Shown here in pieces: positions 24,515 to 36,711 of a stretch of DNA of 64,000 nucleotides. The notes under the pieces are model-generated. The model did no database searches and was not told the DNA's origin. It was given only the letters and a program-made list of their open reading frames with translations. How positions within the stretch are numbered: position 1 is the first letter of the stretch; the number at the start of each line of letters is the position of its first letter. The stretch is taken from NCBI RefSeq assembly GCF_000237925.1, contig NW_017386025.1, forward strand, positions 1,426,001 to 1,490,000. Reading direction: 5' to 3'. This stretch comes from Schistosoma mansoni. Lineage: Eukaryota > Platyhelminthes > Trematoda > Strigeidida > Schistosomatidae. The position numbers and the translations under genes were made by a program.

Positions 24515-25750
24515 CCTAATTCATCTTCTTGGCGAACTAGAGCTTCTTAAAACAATGGTGGTTGGCTCCAATCCCCAATGCGACTGTTTTATATTAATCT
24601 ACATCGTGAATTTACTGAGGGTAAAAAAGATGTGCTTAGTATATATTCAATCCAGAAGTAGTGCTATGTTAAAATGTCTAGAGTCTCTAAACAAACTTTT
24701 TAATGCCACTCCAGATTCTACCCAAGTAATATGAAAACATTACTGATTTAGGAAAATTGTATTTGTCTGTGATTGATCTTCCGGATGATTTTATTTAGTA
24801 TATATATACTGATGAATAGGTAATTTTCTTTTCCCTAAGATTGCCATATTCTAAAATCATCTAGAAACATCCATCCATAGTGTGAAATAAACGATTATAA
24901 TAACCAGAAGATTAGCCTGAAAATAGTGACCACCGAACTGTAGTTCACTGTCTCAGCGGTACCGTGATTAGTAACATGAGACTTGAAATTCATGCGTTTA
25001 CTCTTATAGGTGTAGTCGTGGGTGTACACACACTACTGACGAGTTCCGCGAATCAGTAGTACTCGATTTCTTTGTTAGGTTCTTCCACTGATTAGTAATC
25101 TACAGACATTATACTTCAACTGACTCTTCCAGAATCAGAACAAGGACTATGAGCCAACAATATATATTCTGATAAACTCGAACGACAAAGATACAACAGG
25201 AGTTTATATAGAATCTCAATAAAATCCATCTGGCATCTCGATTAGGCCGCTCGTAGCGGAAATAAGCTAATCAATGTGTTCCATTTTCAGCCTAATCATA
25301 ACCTACAATCGTCAGGCTTCTATCCTGTTAACACTCTCGGTTGTTCTCCGGTTCACACTACTCTATAATGAAAAATCACATTCGAATAACAAGAATGACG
25401 TCTTCAGTCACATTTTAGATGTGTATGGCCTAAGCATATACTATCCAGCTGCAGAAATAAAACTACACGGTGTGAGATTCTTAACTAGAATTTAAAGAAT
25501 TTAACAGACGTTTATTGGAATTGTAGAAAAGTTGAAAATACGAGTATTAGATATGATAAAAATCAAGAGATTTCCGTTATACACACGTATACATTCATTC
25601 AAATAGTTAAATTCCTTTGATGCTAACAGTGTCTAGTGTATGAATCATACCATTAAAGTTTTAACAGAGTTACAATAAATTTGTAATTAAAATAACTCAT
25701 AGTGTCATTGAATAAGAAAAAGAGAATTCAGTGAAGAAAATTTTCTTTTC
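24515..25750. other. no recognised gene
   Basis: No domain-bearing frame. The segment 24955-25300 is less AT-rich and may be an old repeat, but I could not find a second copy in the window. Confidence 0.4.
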
Positions 25751-25763
25751 GACGAAATCATTT

Positions 25764-25950
25764 TGAGATGGTGGAGAAGATTTATAGCTCAGGTGGGTGA
25801 TTTTGATAGAGTTTTGTTCTCTGAGCTGTGAATCACATGTGGAGAAATTCAAACACTTCACTTCTACCCGAAGTTTGTGCTGATGATGTCGTTCAGAAGG
25901 ACGATGAAAGCTCCACGACCAAACCATCCAGCTCAGAGAACAAAACTCCA
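25764..25950 (+). mobile_element. 187-bp tRNA-like SINE with 12-bp target-site duplication
   Basis: The insert is flanked by exact copies of acgaaatcattt at 25752-25763 and 25951-25962. It starts tgagatggtggagaagattt and contains the A-box-like tagctcaggtgg. Two 19-bp inverted arms (25810-25828 and 25929-25947) could fold its central part into a long hairpin. A partial relative is at 8425-8500 on the other strand. No clear B box was found. Confidence 0.7.
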
Positions 25951-25964
25951 ACGAAATCATTTAC

Positions 25965-28615
25965 TTAAGCTGTACATTCGTATATATAGTTATATGGAAA
26001 ATATATGTCTAAAGTAGGCTAGAAAGATTGCGTTATAAATTGATTCGACAACAAATGACGTTACATACTAATCAAGGGATAAGGAAGAAAATAATTTAAA
26101 AAGCATGCCAATAAAATACAAATGCACTTTCGCAAGTACAAACGCGCTCATATTCTATCAAACAGTTCTAAAATCTATCATAAATCTAGATTATTTCACA
26201 GTTAATATCAGTTGACCAATTAAATTTAAGATGAAAATTCTATCATCAAGGCTTTTTCTATGATTTCCAACTATTCACTGTCTGGAAAATAATCAATGTG
26301 TAACAGTAAACACAGATGAAAATGTTTTTTTCCTCTATTCCTCTTTAAACATCTTATCCACCAATGTGAATACAGAAACGAAATGATGAAAATGAAGAGG
26401 TGTATATTTTGAAAATAAGGGCAATAATGTATTCTCCCTATATTTCATTGGTAAGAGATGCAAACTACGAAAATCAATATCTCTCTTTACGCACACCTCT
26501 GCCTTGGTATTATACAGATCAGGATTCCAGATGTCCAATATTTATGACTACTATATTCTTTCATCCCATGTGGCACATTAAACGAATAAACACAAACACG
26601 CATATACATACCACACAATATTGACTTTGTCTATAAAAAAAAAGCAATAATCATGTGTATACGTATTTGCAGTAAATGAAGGTTTGAAATAAGATTCAAA
26701 TAACCAACTATATGCAACTAACTATTAGCTTCACAGTAGGATGTGAAGTTAAAAATATTTCGAACGGTTATAGGATTAAAATCATTTGTTTGTCTGTTAG
26801 ATGAAGGAATAAAACGTAAAATATGAGCACACACACACATACAGAGACAAATTCTCTCTTTTCCCTTTATCGATTATGCTTGAAACATCGCTACGATCTA
26901 TTTAGCTTATATTTTTATTGGTAAACAAATATTTGATACATGTCTCTTCTTGATTCTAGCTCTCAGTGAAAATTGATTTGAAAAGTAAAACATATGTATA
27001 TCGACTGCCTCATCGATAGAAATATACCTATATTTAAAATCAGTTAGTCGTTATCAATATCCAACTTTGTGTGTTTACCGATTTACTAATACGTAAAATG
27101 AATAAATAGTGCAACGCTTCTATTGCACTGTAAGCAAGTATACACATACACATACGACATTTACAAATTATGTTAGACTGTTTTGCATGAATAGTTATTA
27201 CGTATGTTAACTCATTTATAAATACAGTAAATAAAAACTCAGTGTTATATGACGATTTAATATGTGAAGAGAGTGTTAAGAATGAATCACCATAGTATGA
27301 AGATATATATATCGACTAAATAATAAAAGCGGTATAGGGCATTGTGGAGATTATTTTGTCTTAGTACGGGACTTCTCAGAAATCCCCTCCCACTATCCCA
27401 CTACAGGGAGTTGAACCCTCACACGAAAGCTTAATTTCTGACTGAAGTGGCATACATCCATTCAATCTTTGTCTTGGAATTATCTTATACTTTGTATCCA
27501 CTAGTTCATCCTTTCTTGTCAAATTATGTTGTTCATGCCTAATATTTTTACTACCGTTGATACTGTTATTAATTCTACTACTCTAGCTGGACACTTGTCT
27601 TGAGAATTTCTTATCACTGTACTGATATGGTGTAGCAGCTTGAATCATAAACATACAATGCCCCGGTGTCTTTTTCGCTTATCATTGACTAACGACCACT
27701 GCCTTTACAACGACTAGCGGTGAATAATAATAACAATAACAGTGACTGTTTTATTAATTCCATTCTCATTCGTCAATGATCACTACATTTGTTAAATGAG
27801 AAATATTGTATTTCTGAGCATATACCAAAGAATTTGAGGCTGAAAGGTCCCATCACGTTGGACAGCTTAATAACTCGACATCTAATCGATAATGAGCATA
27901 TATCGATGCTCATAAATCATTCAAAACTATTAACAGACAAAAAGTACGTAACTTGTTCAAGTTTCGTCGAAGCAGTTAGTACCAAAATATTTCAGGTCGA
28001 ATCCATATCTTTAGAAAGAGTTAGCTGTCGATTTATTAATACCATGATGAATTCATACTTTTGATTAAAATCTTGTCCAATTATATATTCTATTATTATT
28101 ACTCATATCTTGTGATGGAATCTTTGCTTATCTAAATATTATTTCATCCACGTTAAAATGACCTTTTCAGTTATATACGATTCTCACTTATTCAAGTCTT
28201 AAACTTATATTAACTTTTCAAATCTACAACAACTATTACGCGATCAATCTGATCGATTTTCAAATTCCACATAAGCACTGCTTCACACTCTCCACGTTAT
28301 CGACGTCAATAAATTTACATGTGCTTAATCATTCCGATATCTCAACCACTAATATCTACTATTTATTATTATGTTATACAAATATGGTTGAAAGTAGATA
28401 ATGAGAAACCACGAAATAAATTTATATTATACCGCTTTAATTATTGTTCTGGCTCATTATTCAAATTTATGAAAGGAGCTGATTGGACGAAATGAATGTG
28501 GTGGAAAAGGTGACAGAGAGTGTTTTTGTGCAATAAAGGTACATAATAATACTGATCAAAAGTCGTTCAATCACAAACAACAAATGATCTCATGCTGCTA
28601 CGAATATAATATGCA
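25965..28615. other. no recognised gene
   Basis: AT-rich. The open frame at 27789-28064 (plus) has no ATG at its start and no known domain. A tRNA-like word near 27405-27420 may be an old SINE. Confidence 0.4.
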
Positions 28616-28617
28616 CG

Positions 28618-28765
28618 GGAGTCCACTTACTACTAATATATGGTTGTGAAACACGGCCTGTGATGGTAGAAGGTATGTATGGGCTACAGGTTTTTAATCA
28701 TAGATGTCTTAAAAGGATTGGCCACGTTTCGTGGAACGACCGAGTGAGCAATGTTGGTGTTGGAC
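28618..28765 (+). mobile_element. RTE-clade LINE fragment (RT C-terminal region)
   Basis: The translation LLIYGCETRPVMVEG, then GLQVFNHRCLKRIGHVSWND, parallels LLYACEIWPLRVEDVRRLSV and FDHRCLRRIADIQW of the element at 30071-31708. It is a different RTE family from the 20-kb copy. Confidence 0.8.
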
Positions 28766-28769
28766 AAAT

Positions 28770-29930
28770 GGTATCAGTCTATGAAATTATTGATTGTTGG
28801 ACTGAATTGTATTGGTAGATACAGACTACCTGATCTAGGCCTGTGTGATGACAATAAAGGTCATAATAATCCGGACGTATTCTCTCTTTATCTTAAGTTC
28901 CAGTATTCCTTCATACATACTTTACCATTCTGTCTATTCCGAACCATAATATGTAAATGGTTTTGAAATTAACATATTTCTAACCAATATTCAAGTATTC
29001 TGTAGTTTGGTTAAAACAGCTGACCTTTGGCTATAGTGAGTTGCTGTGCTCCCCCTGCTTCAATTTCGATGTTAGAATATTTTTGAAGTGATCTCTACTC
29101 CATTTTTATTCACTCTGGCAATAAAACGGCATAATCAGAAATATAAATAAGTGATGATAGTGTTGTGTTCTTTGAGTTGAATGATTTAATTGGGAAGCTT
29201 TCATTGTCACTCTGAGCAGCAGAGTGTAGCTAGCTCATTAGTGTCTACCTCAGGAAGTGAGCTTTTTAAAATTATTCCAAAGGCAATAAATCATTAATCT
29301 GTTCTGAGGCTTATGTTTGTCATTGGTTATCTTCACAGGTTGTATTTTCTTCATGCATGTTTACATTCCTATCGACTATTTTATCTGATTGATTAGGTGA
29401 ATATCCGAATTCTGGATTGAAAGAATTCTTAGAATGGTTTCCAGGTCACTCTACAATTAGAAGATATACTGAACATATGATCAGGCAAAGGAATCACTGG
29501 GGATGCAAAACACGTTGAAACTGAAGTGACAATCAGACACAAACAAATGTCATTAGAACCAACTGATTTAAAAATTTTGGCATAATTTTAAGAATCTCAT
29601 TTCTACTTGGAGTAGGCTGAAATGATGTAGTCTACAACAACAATAAAATCATTATAATAAAACTATTAAACTCACAGGACGTAACGCAACAGAAATCATT
29701 CATCTGAGAATGACGTTTCGTTAACATTTTAACGATGTAAATATCATGGACGTCACAAAACTATTAATTTATTTATTTGTACACATAAACATTGGTACGA
29801 AGGGGCACCAAATACATATGCGACATACAAAATCAATGAAGCTGTGTAGAGACAGACAATATAAAGTGAATATAATAAAATGAAGAACAACGAACAGAAA
29901 TAAGTGTATGAGAGTGAAATAATAATAATA
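28770..29930. other. no recognised gene
   Basis: Unassigned AT-rich DNA. Confidence 0.4.
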
Positions 29931-29932
29931 AT

Positions 29933-30016
29933 GGCACAGGACAGAGTGGGTTGGAGAATGCTGGTCGGCGGCCTATGTTCCATTGGGAGTACCAAGCGTG
30001 GGTAAGTAGGTAAGTA
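29933..30016 (+). mobile_element. RTE 3'-terminal fragment with GTAA repeats
   Basis: gcacaggacagagtgggttg, gagaatgctggtcggcggcc and gcgtgggtaagtaggtaagt are the last 80 bases of the family seen at 12565 and 19961. It meets, tail to tail, the minus-strand element that begins next to it. Confidence 0.8.
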
Positions 30017-33000
30017 ATAATAATAATGGGAGAAACATTCCAATCAGCAAAATACAACCCGAAATAATTCTTAGTTGAAGAAGTTACGTCCACTTTTATG
30101 AAGTAAAAGAAAATTACAGCAGGATCGCCACTGGCTTCTATTCTGAGCCATATCTGATAAAGTCCCCAACCACTGTGTTGCACCATCTCTCGGATCCCAA
30201 CCAGGGAGTCGTGAAGGACCAACAGAAGCTAACCCTTTGCAGCTTTCTTTCATGCCACGACACCATGTCATACACTGACCTCCTCTCCGCTTTTTCCAAC
30301 CAGTCCCAGAGTCGGCAAATAATGCACGGTGTGGAATTCTCTGGGACGACATTCGTAAAACATGTCCAAGCCACCGAAGTCGGTGTTTCAAGATGGTGAC
30401 ACCAATTGAATTATCGTCTCTGCGCCCGAACACACGATGCCGAACCTCTGCATAACTAACATGGTGTTGCCACTGGATGTCAGCAATCCTTCGGAGACAA
30501 CGATGATCAAACACAGAGAGTCGTCTAACATCCTCAACTCGGAGAGGCCAGATTTCACAAGCATAGAGCAAAACTGCTCTCACCGACGCGTTGTAGATCC
30601 GACCTTTTACAGCCAGACTAACATCACGAAGGCGCCAAAGATGGTCCAGATTGGCATAAGCCGATCTGGCTTTCATTATACGTGCATCGATCTCATCACT
30701 CATGCCACCACCAGCACTTATGTAGCTACCTAGATACACGAACTTCTCAACTACTTCAGTCTGCTCACCATCTAGGGTGAGTACAGGATTAGAATCCTGC
30801 CAGTCTTGTAGGAATACTTTGCACTTGGAGGGTGCAAAGCACATGCCGTACCTGAGGACACTGATTGCCAACTGATTAGGTGCGGATTGCATGGCTTGGG
30901 CATTATCGCACAGTAAGACAATATCATCCGCATACTCGAGGTTGAGAAGTCGTTCTCCATGCAGCAGATCCACACCGCCATTACTTACATCCATCAGAGC
31001 TGTTTCCAGAATGTCATCCATAGCAAAGTTGAAGAGGAATGGTGAGATTGGACAACCCTGCCTAACCATACTGCTCGTATGGAACAAGGGAGAAAGGTGG
31101 TTGTATGCCCTCACTCTGCCTGAGGTATTCGTATACAGGGCCTTTAATATGTTGATAAACTTCTCAGGCACACCCTCCTTCAATAGACAATCCCACAGAA
31201 CAGTCCTGTCCAACGAATCGAAAGCGGATCTGATATCAAGAAACACTACGATTGTTGGCCTGCGATAAGTGTGACGGTGTTCTAACATTTGGCGGAGGGT
31301 GAAGATATGACCAATGCATCCTCGACCAGAACGAAAACCAGCCTGCTCCTCGCGAGTCAATCGTTTTCGGGTTTTAAACAACCTACGAAGAATGACAGAA
31401 GCCAATAGTTTGGACGCAATCGGAAGTAGACTTATCCCCTGATAGTTGTTACAGGAACAACGTGAACCCTTTTTAAAGATAGGGACGACTATCGACTCAT
31501 TCCATGATGTTGGAACACTTTCTAGCTCCCAAACCTTTTCAAACAACACAGTCGGTTCCTTAGCCAGAAAGTCACCACCATCTTTAAAAAGAGCCGGAGG
31601 TAAGTCATCTGGGCCCGGTGATTTGTAGCGTTTCAAGAGTTGGAGTTCCTTGCGGACTTCCGCCTTGTTTGGTGGATCAGTCGTCACCGGGAATGGGGGG
31701 CAGGACAAACTGGTCTATGTTGCCGGAGCAGCTGGCCAGTTGAACTGCCCTTCGAAAAATTCCACCCATCGTCCAAGACGTCGATAGATGTTAGTGATTG
31801 GCATCCAGTCATCCTCGCGGATTGTTTCACTCACACCAGACTTCTTGCTGCCAGTGGCTCGGATGAGTTGGAAGAGCTTCCGGCAGTTACCAGATGCAGC
31901 TGCTGCTTCCATCTCATTAGCACGCTCCGACCACCAGGCTTCTCGGTCCTTACGCAAGCTTTGCCCGATTTCATTACGTAACAGCCTTCGTTTGTGGTCA
32001 AACTCACGGTCACCCGGAGTAGACCGACGGGCTTCGATCAGTTGTAAGGAGCCAGAAGAAACCCAGTGCTTATAAGCGGGACGTTTCGCGAAGCCGTAAG
32101 CGGCTTTACTCGCCATTTTCATGGCGTCATGAAGTTGCAACCAATCCTCGTCTATACTTTTCGGTGGTGTGGTAGCTAGCCTAGAAGCTAGCTCGGCTCA
32201 ATTCTTACTTGCAACAGAAGTTGCAGCCAGTTTACTAACATCAATCCGTTGATGGCGGTCAATCCTTCGGCCACTGAAAAGTAAGGTAAGATTGGCGCAG
32301 ACCAAGGAATGATCATACTCCAGATAGGTACTCAAAAAGGAGCGGCAGTCTTGTACACAACGACGCCAGCAGTGGCTGATCGCGATGTGATCAATCTGAG
32401 TCCACGCTTGGGATGCAGAGGGAGGACGCCAGGTGGCACACCGGCGATGACTGTGCCGGAAGTTAGTGCTAGCCAGAAACAGGTTGTGGTCTGTGCACAG
32501 TTGCAGCAAACGGTCCCCGTTATCTCTCCTGCGACCAACAAGTCCCCATCGGCCACCTAAACGACTATCTTCTGTGCCTAGACGCCCGACCTCAGCATTC
32601 AAGCCTCCGGCTAATACTACAATATCTGTCGAACGCGCTTTCTGGAGAAGAACTGTTAACTGGTGGTAAAACTCATCCTTGATTGCATCTGGACTGCAAT
32701 CTGTCGGGGCGTAGGCGGAGATGACGAAAAGACACCGTTTCTCACGCCGATTTCTTCTCACTTTGATGGAACTTTCTAATCTAACAGCACATAACCGACT
32801 GTTAATGGGGATCCAGTCGATTAGTGCTGCCTCAGTTCTAGCGCTTAGTGCGACACCAACGCCAGCAAGACCAGACGAGGATCACACAGGGTCTCCGGAT
32901 AAGCGCACTTGAAACAAGCTTTTCGAGGCGACAGATGGAGAGCAAATTTGTAGTACTTTACTAGAGTCTTGAATACAGGTCTCGGATAGACAACAAACAT

Positions 33001-33850
33001 TAACATTAAGACTTTCTAAAGACATAGCCAGCCCCATCTGTTGTCTGATCTGCATTAGTGTGCGAACGTTGAAGGAAGCCAGCTTGAACGGCGTACGTGG
33101 TTTCAGAAAGACTGCTTCAGTATTCGTAATCGGTGGAAGCATTCACTTTCGACCAGACAGTGACTAGGGATCGTTTAGATAGAATAGAGTTTCCACCATG
33201 GGCGAGCTGCTGCATAAGTTGAAAAGTAAGGGTACACAAACTGGGAATAAAAGGGTATATAATAATAATAATAGTAATAATGCAAATTGTCTTGCTTTTA
33301 GTATGAGCGAGAATAGAATTGTCAGAAGAATGCGTCATTTCATTTATTTGTGTGAGAGCTGTGATACTGCTCAGGTGACCAAACTGAAGCAGGTGGTTTT
33401 CTTCGGGGGCCACACCCGGAGTCTTTGACCTAAAGGTCTAACCCACAAGGCAGTTGAGCATCGTGAAGGGAGAAGCAGTCCCATGGTAGCCGGTGACCAA
33501 CAGCTGGTTCATACGCCATTCGTTCCCTCAGTATACTGGAGCCCATGTGCACCATTGGTTTGGAATCAGGGTTTTCCAACTCCCCTAGGTGGATCCTCCA
33601 CATCCACCAACCCGGTTAAAGCGCCGGACATTCGCTTTTCATCCTCTCACCTTTATGAACAACACCCCTGCCACGAGAAGGCAGTGAGCAGGACTTCCCT
33701 GGCAGAGGCTATATATTCGCGTGGCCATATGAGAGCATTTCGAGAGGGAGAGCAGACTCTCCCCACTCTCGGCCGTACCAGGGCATTTGGGGGCTTTTTC
33801 CATATGTATATATATGTACATTTGAATCCTGTTCACTGACCCACTGACTC
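30017..33850 (-). mobile_element. RTE-clade LINE (SR2-like), nearly full length, endonuclease-RT
   Basis: One long minus-strand coding region. The leader holds the untranslated segment 33370-33850. The apurinic-type endonuclease starts with LASFNVRTLMQI and CCLSETCIQDSS, then has VISAYAPTDCSPDAI and the GDxN site region. A linker follows, then RT: KSPGPDDLPPALF, EQAGFRSGRGCIGHIFTLRQ, FLDIRSAFDSLDR, VRQGCPISPFLFNFAMDD and LEYADDIVLLCD, and a C-terminal tail (RIADIQWQHHVSYAEVRHRV, RLRWLGHVLRM). Only about three breaks disturb more than 1000 codons: a frameshift near 32880 and stops at 32198-32200 and 31715-31717. The endonuclease site reads AGGLNAEVG where the family has GDLNA, so its acidic residue is lost. 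The 3' end lies in a TAA-rich run. It looks young but inactive. SR2-like naming is from memory. Confidence 0.92.
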
Positions 33851-33854
33851 GTTG

Positions 33855-34078
33855 ACTCGCACACTCGTTCATTAACTCGATCACTCGCTTGCTTTTCGGC
33901 ATTCTTGTTTAACGTAGCTGTAATTTTGGATATCTATGCGCGGTTCAATAATAAACGTAATCAACACTTCGTAATTGTCTTCTGATTTATACACCGTTGG
34001 GCCATTATCGAGTAACGGTTATCAAGACGAACAATATACGAAGTTTAAGGATAATATCGAATGCCGACCACCGCAAGC
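33855..34078. other. spacer between two RTE copies
   Basis: Contains tctatgcgcggttcaataat and tgggccattatcgagtaacg, not matched elsewhere in the window. It begins with tandem cactcg/gactcg words (about 33836-33895) typical of a repeated 5' leader. Confidence 0.4.
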
Positions 34079-34079
34079 T

Positions 34080-36100
34080 TCTCACGTAGACCTTTTTCAA
34101 TAGATAATCCCAGAAAACAGTTCTGTCCAACGAATCGAAAGCGGATCTGATCTCAAGAAACAGTATGATTGTTGGTCTATGATAAGCATGATGTTATTCT
34201 AACGTTTGGAGGAGGGTGAAGATATGAGATCAGTAAATCCTCAGCCAGAACAAGAATCAACCTGCTTTTCTTGAGTCAATCTCCAACACGTTTCGAACAA
34301 TTTACGAAGTGTGACGGAAGCCAATAGTTTGGATGTGATCAGAAGTAGACTTATCCCGCGATGGTTATGTGTGACATGAACCCTTCTTAAAGATAGGAAC
34401 AACTATTGATTCATCTCATGATGTTGGAACACTCTCTAACTGCCAGGCCGTAAACTACTCGGTTCGTTCCTTAACCAGAAAGTAACTGCCATCTTTGAAA
34501 AGGGCCGGAGGTAAGTCATCTGGGCCTGGTGGTTTGTAGCACTTCAAGAGTTGGAGTTCCTTGTAGACTTCCGCTCCGTTGGGTGGATTAGTCTTCATCA
34601 ACCATGGAGGGTAGGATGGTTTGATTGATGTCACCGGAGCAGTAGACCAGTTGAACTGTTCTTCGAAAAGCTCTACCCATTGTCCAAGACGTCGATAGAT
34701 GTTAATGATTGGTATCCCGTGATCTTCACAGACTGTTTCATTCATATCAAACTTCTTGCTGCCAGTGACTCGGATGAGTTGAAAGAGCTCTCGGCAGTTA
34801 CTAGATGCAGATGCCGCTTCCAACTCATTGGTACTCTCTGACCACCAGGCTTGTCGGTCCTTACGCAAGCTTTTCACAATTTCATTGCGTGACAGTCTTC
34901 GTTTGTGGTCAAACTCACGGTCACACAGAGTAGACCGACTGTCTTTAATTAGTTGTAAAGAAGCTAAGGAAACCCAGCGCTTATAAGTGGGACCTTTTGC
35001 GAAGCCCTAAGTGACTTTACTTGCCATTTTCATGACGTCATGCAATGGCAACCAATGCTCGTCTATGCTTTTCGGTGGAATGGTAGCTAGTCTTGAACCC
35101 ATCTCGGTTTAATATTTAGTTGCAACAGAAGCTGCAACCAATTTGTTGACATCGATCTGTTTAGGACGATGAATTCGTTGGCCACCGAAGACTAGCCCAA
35201 ACGAGGGCATGGTCAGAGTCTCCAGGTAGCTAGTCAGCGATGATTGTGCCGGTAGTTAGTGCTAGCCAGAAACAGGTTGTGGTTTGCACAAAGCTGCAGT
35301 AGACGGTCACCAATGTGACCATTGACCGACAAGTCATCATCAATCACCTGGAAGACTCCCTTCTGTAACTAGACACCCAACTTGAGCATTCAAGTCTCTA
35401 GCTAGTACTACAATATTTGTCGAACGCACTTTCTGTAGAAGAACTGTTAACTGATGGTAAAACTCATCGTTTACCGCATCCGGGCTGTAATCTGTCGGAG
35501 CATAGGTAAAAATGACGAAAAGATATCGTCCCCTACACCGATTTCTTCTCACCTTGATAGAACTTTCTAACCTACTAGCACATAACCGATTTTTAATAAG
35601 GATCCAATCGATTAGTGCTGCCTCATCTTTGGCACTTAGTGTGACATGAAGGCCAGCAAAACAAGACGAAGATGCCTTATGGTCTCCGGATAAACGCACA
35701 TGAAGCAAACTTTTCGAAGCGACAGATGGAGAGCAAATTTGTAGTACTTTACTAGTCTTGAATGCTGGTCTCGGATAGACAACAGAAATAGATGTTGAGA
35801 CTTTATAAAGACGCAGTCAACCCTATCTGTTGTCCGATCTGAATTAGTGTGCGAACGTTGAAGGAAGCCAGTCTTAATGGTGTACGTGGTTTCAGAAAAA
35901 TTGCTTCAGTATACGTATTTGGTGGAAGCATTACTTTCGACCAGACAGTGACTGGAGTTCGTTTAGATAGGACAGAGTTTCCACCATGGGCGAGCTGCTG
36001 TATAAGTTGAAAAATGGGAGTACATCAAGTGGGAATAGAGGAAGATAAGTGACTTAGTATATAAAAAATGATAAAAATAACAGTAATAGTAATAAAATTG
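34080..36100 (-). mobile_element. RTE-clade LINE, second copy, 3'-truncated and older
   Basis: Aligns with 31170-33250 of the neighbouring element: the same linker text (TNELEAASASSNCRELFQL), GPDDLPPALFKDGSYFLVKE and the endonuclease part (VIFTYAPTDYSPDAVNDE, RDLNAQVG). It has more stops and deletions than its neighbour. Here the endonuclease site keeps the Asp but has Arg for Gly before it. It starts within the RT, so the YADD region and the 3' end are missing. Both copies share the leader phrase catgggcgagctgctg with a following TAA-rich run, but the long leader 33370-33850 is missing here. Confidence 0.9.
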
Positions 36101-36104
36101 AGTG

Positions 36105-36505
36105 TTATCAAGTGAATATGAATTGTCTGAATTCTATTTGAAGCGAGCATAGTATTTCGTGAAGTAATTGTGTAGTCCATTTGGACACTTCACATGACGA
36201 TACATCTTTGCATTACAATTCTAAAATTGCTTTAGATTAAATTAACACCAGTTTTATTGCTAAGAAAAAGACTTTTGGCGAATCACAAACTTTTATCTAC
36301 GTATTTTCAGATAAATGTGATTTCGCTTATTTTAAAAAACTCCCAGTCACAAAAGAGGTTAGTAGTGAACTCTAATTGTGAAAAAAATTGTAATATGAAC
36401 CAATGAATATCCTGAGTAAAGAATACGACAACAAGTATGTTTCAGTCAATATTTGAATGATTATCGTGATTAAAAGGTTCCATAATTTCATTAGCTTTAC
36501 AAAAG
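36105..36505. other. no recognised gene
   Basis: AT-rich spacer. Confidence 0.4.
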
Positions 36506-36517
36506 CATATTTGAAAC

Positions 36518-36700
36518 TATCATGGAAAACCTGGAAACACTGGACGACCGTTTCGTCCTATCATGGGACTCCTCAGCAGTGCGCATCCACGAACCCGCAC
36601 TCGCGAAATTCGAACCCAGGACCTACCAGTCTCAATTGACTCACGCTTTCAACTATGAAAAAAATACTAAATCTCCACAAAACCCCTTCTGATAAATAAA
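36518..36700. mobile_element. hammerhead SINE (second family) with 11-bp target-site duplication
   Basis: A 183-bp insert between exact copies of atatttgaaac (36507-36517 and 36701-36711). It has the family order: ggaaaacctggaaacactgg, gattcaaaccc-like B box on the minus strand, cttctgataaataaa end. The exact duplication and readable ribozyme imply a fairly recent insertion. Confidence 0.88.
36537..36582 (-). ncRNA. hammerhead ribozyme in SINE, intact-looking core
   Basis: On the minus strand: GCACTG, CTGAGGA, GTCC-loop-GGAC, GAAA, CGGTCG, TC, then CAGTGT. CUGANGA is the conserved first core block and GAAA the second. Stem I pairs GCACUG with CAGUGU, with one wobble. Stem II is four base pairs. 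Stem III is minimal, as known for retroelement hammerheads that may work as dimers. Cleavage is expected after the C at 36543. Activity is inference. Confidence 0.7.
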
Positions 36701-36711
36701 ATATTTGAAAC

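Noticed and set aside
27789-28064. 91-codon plus-strand open frame
   Set aside because: No ATG at its start, no recognised family and no clear splice context, though the peptide is not low complexity. Transcript data would be needed.
30437-33839. Several plus-strand frames of 60-125 codons
   Set aside because: They lie antisense to the RTE endonuclease-RT coding region and its leader and are shadows of it.
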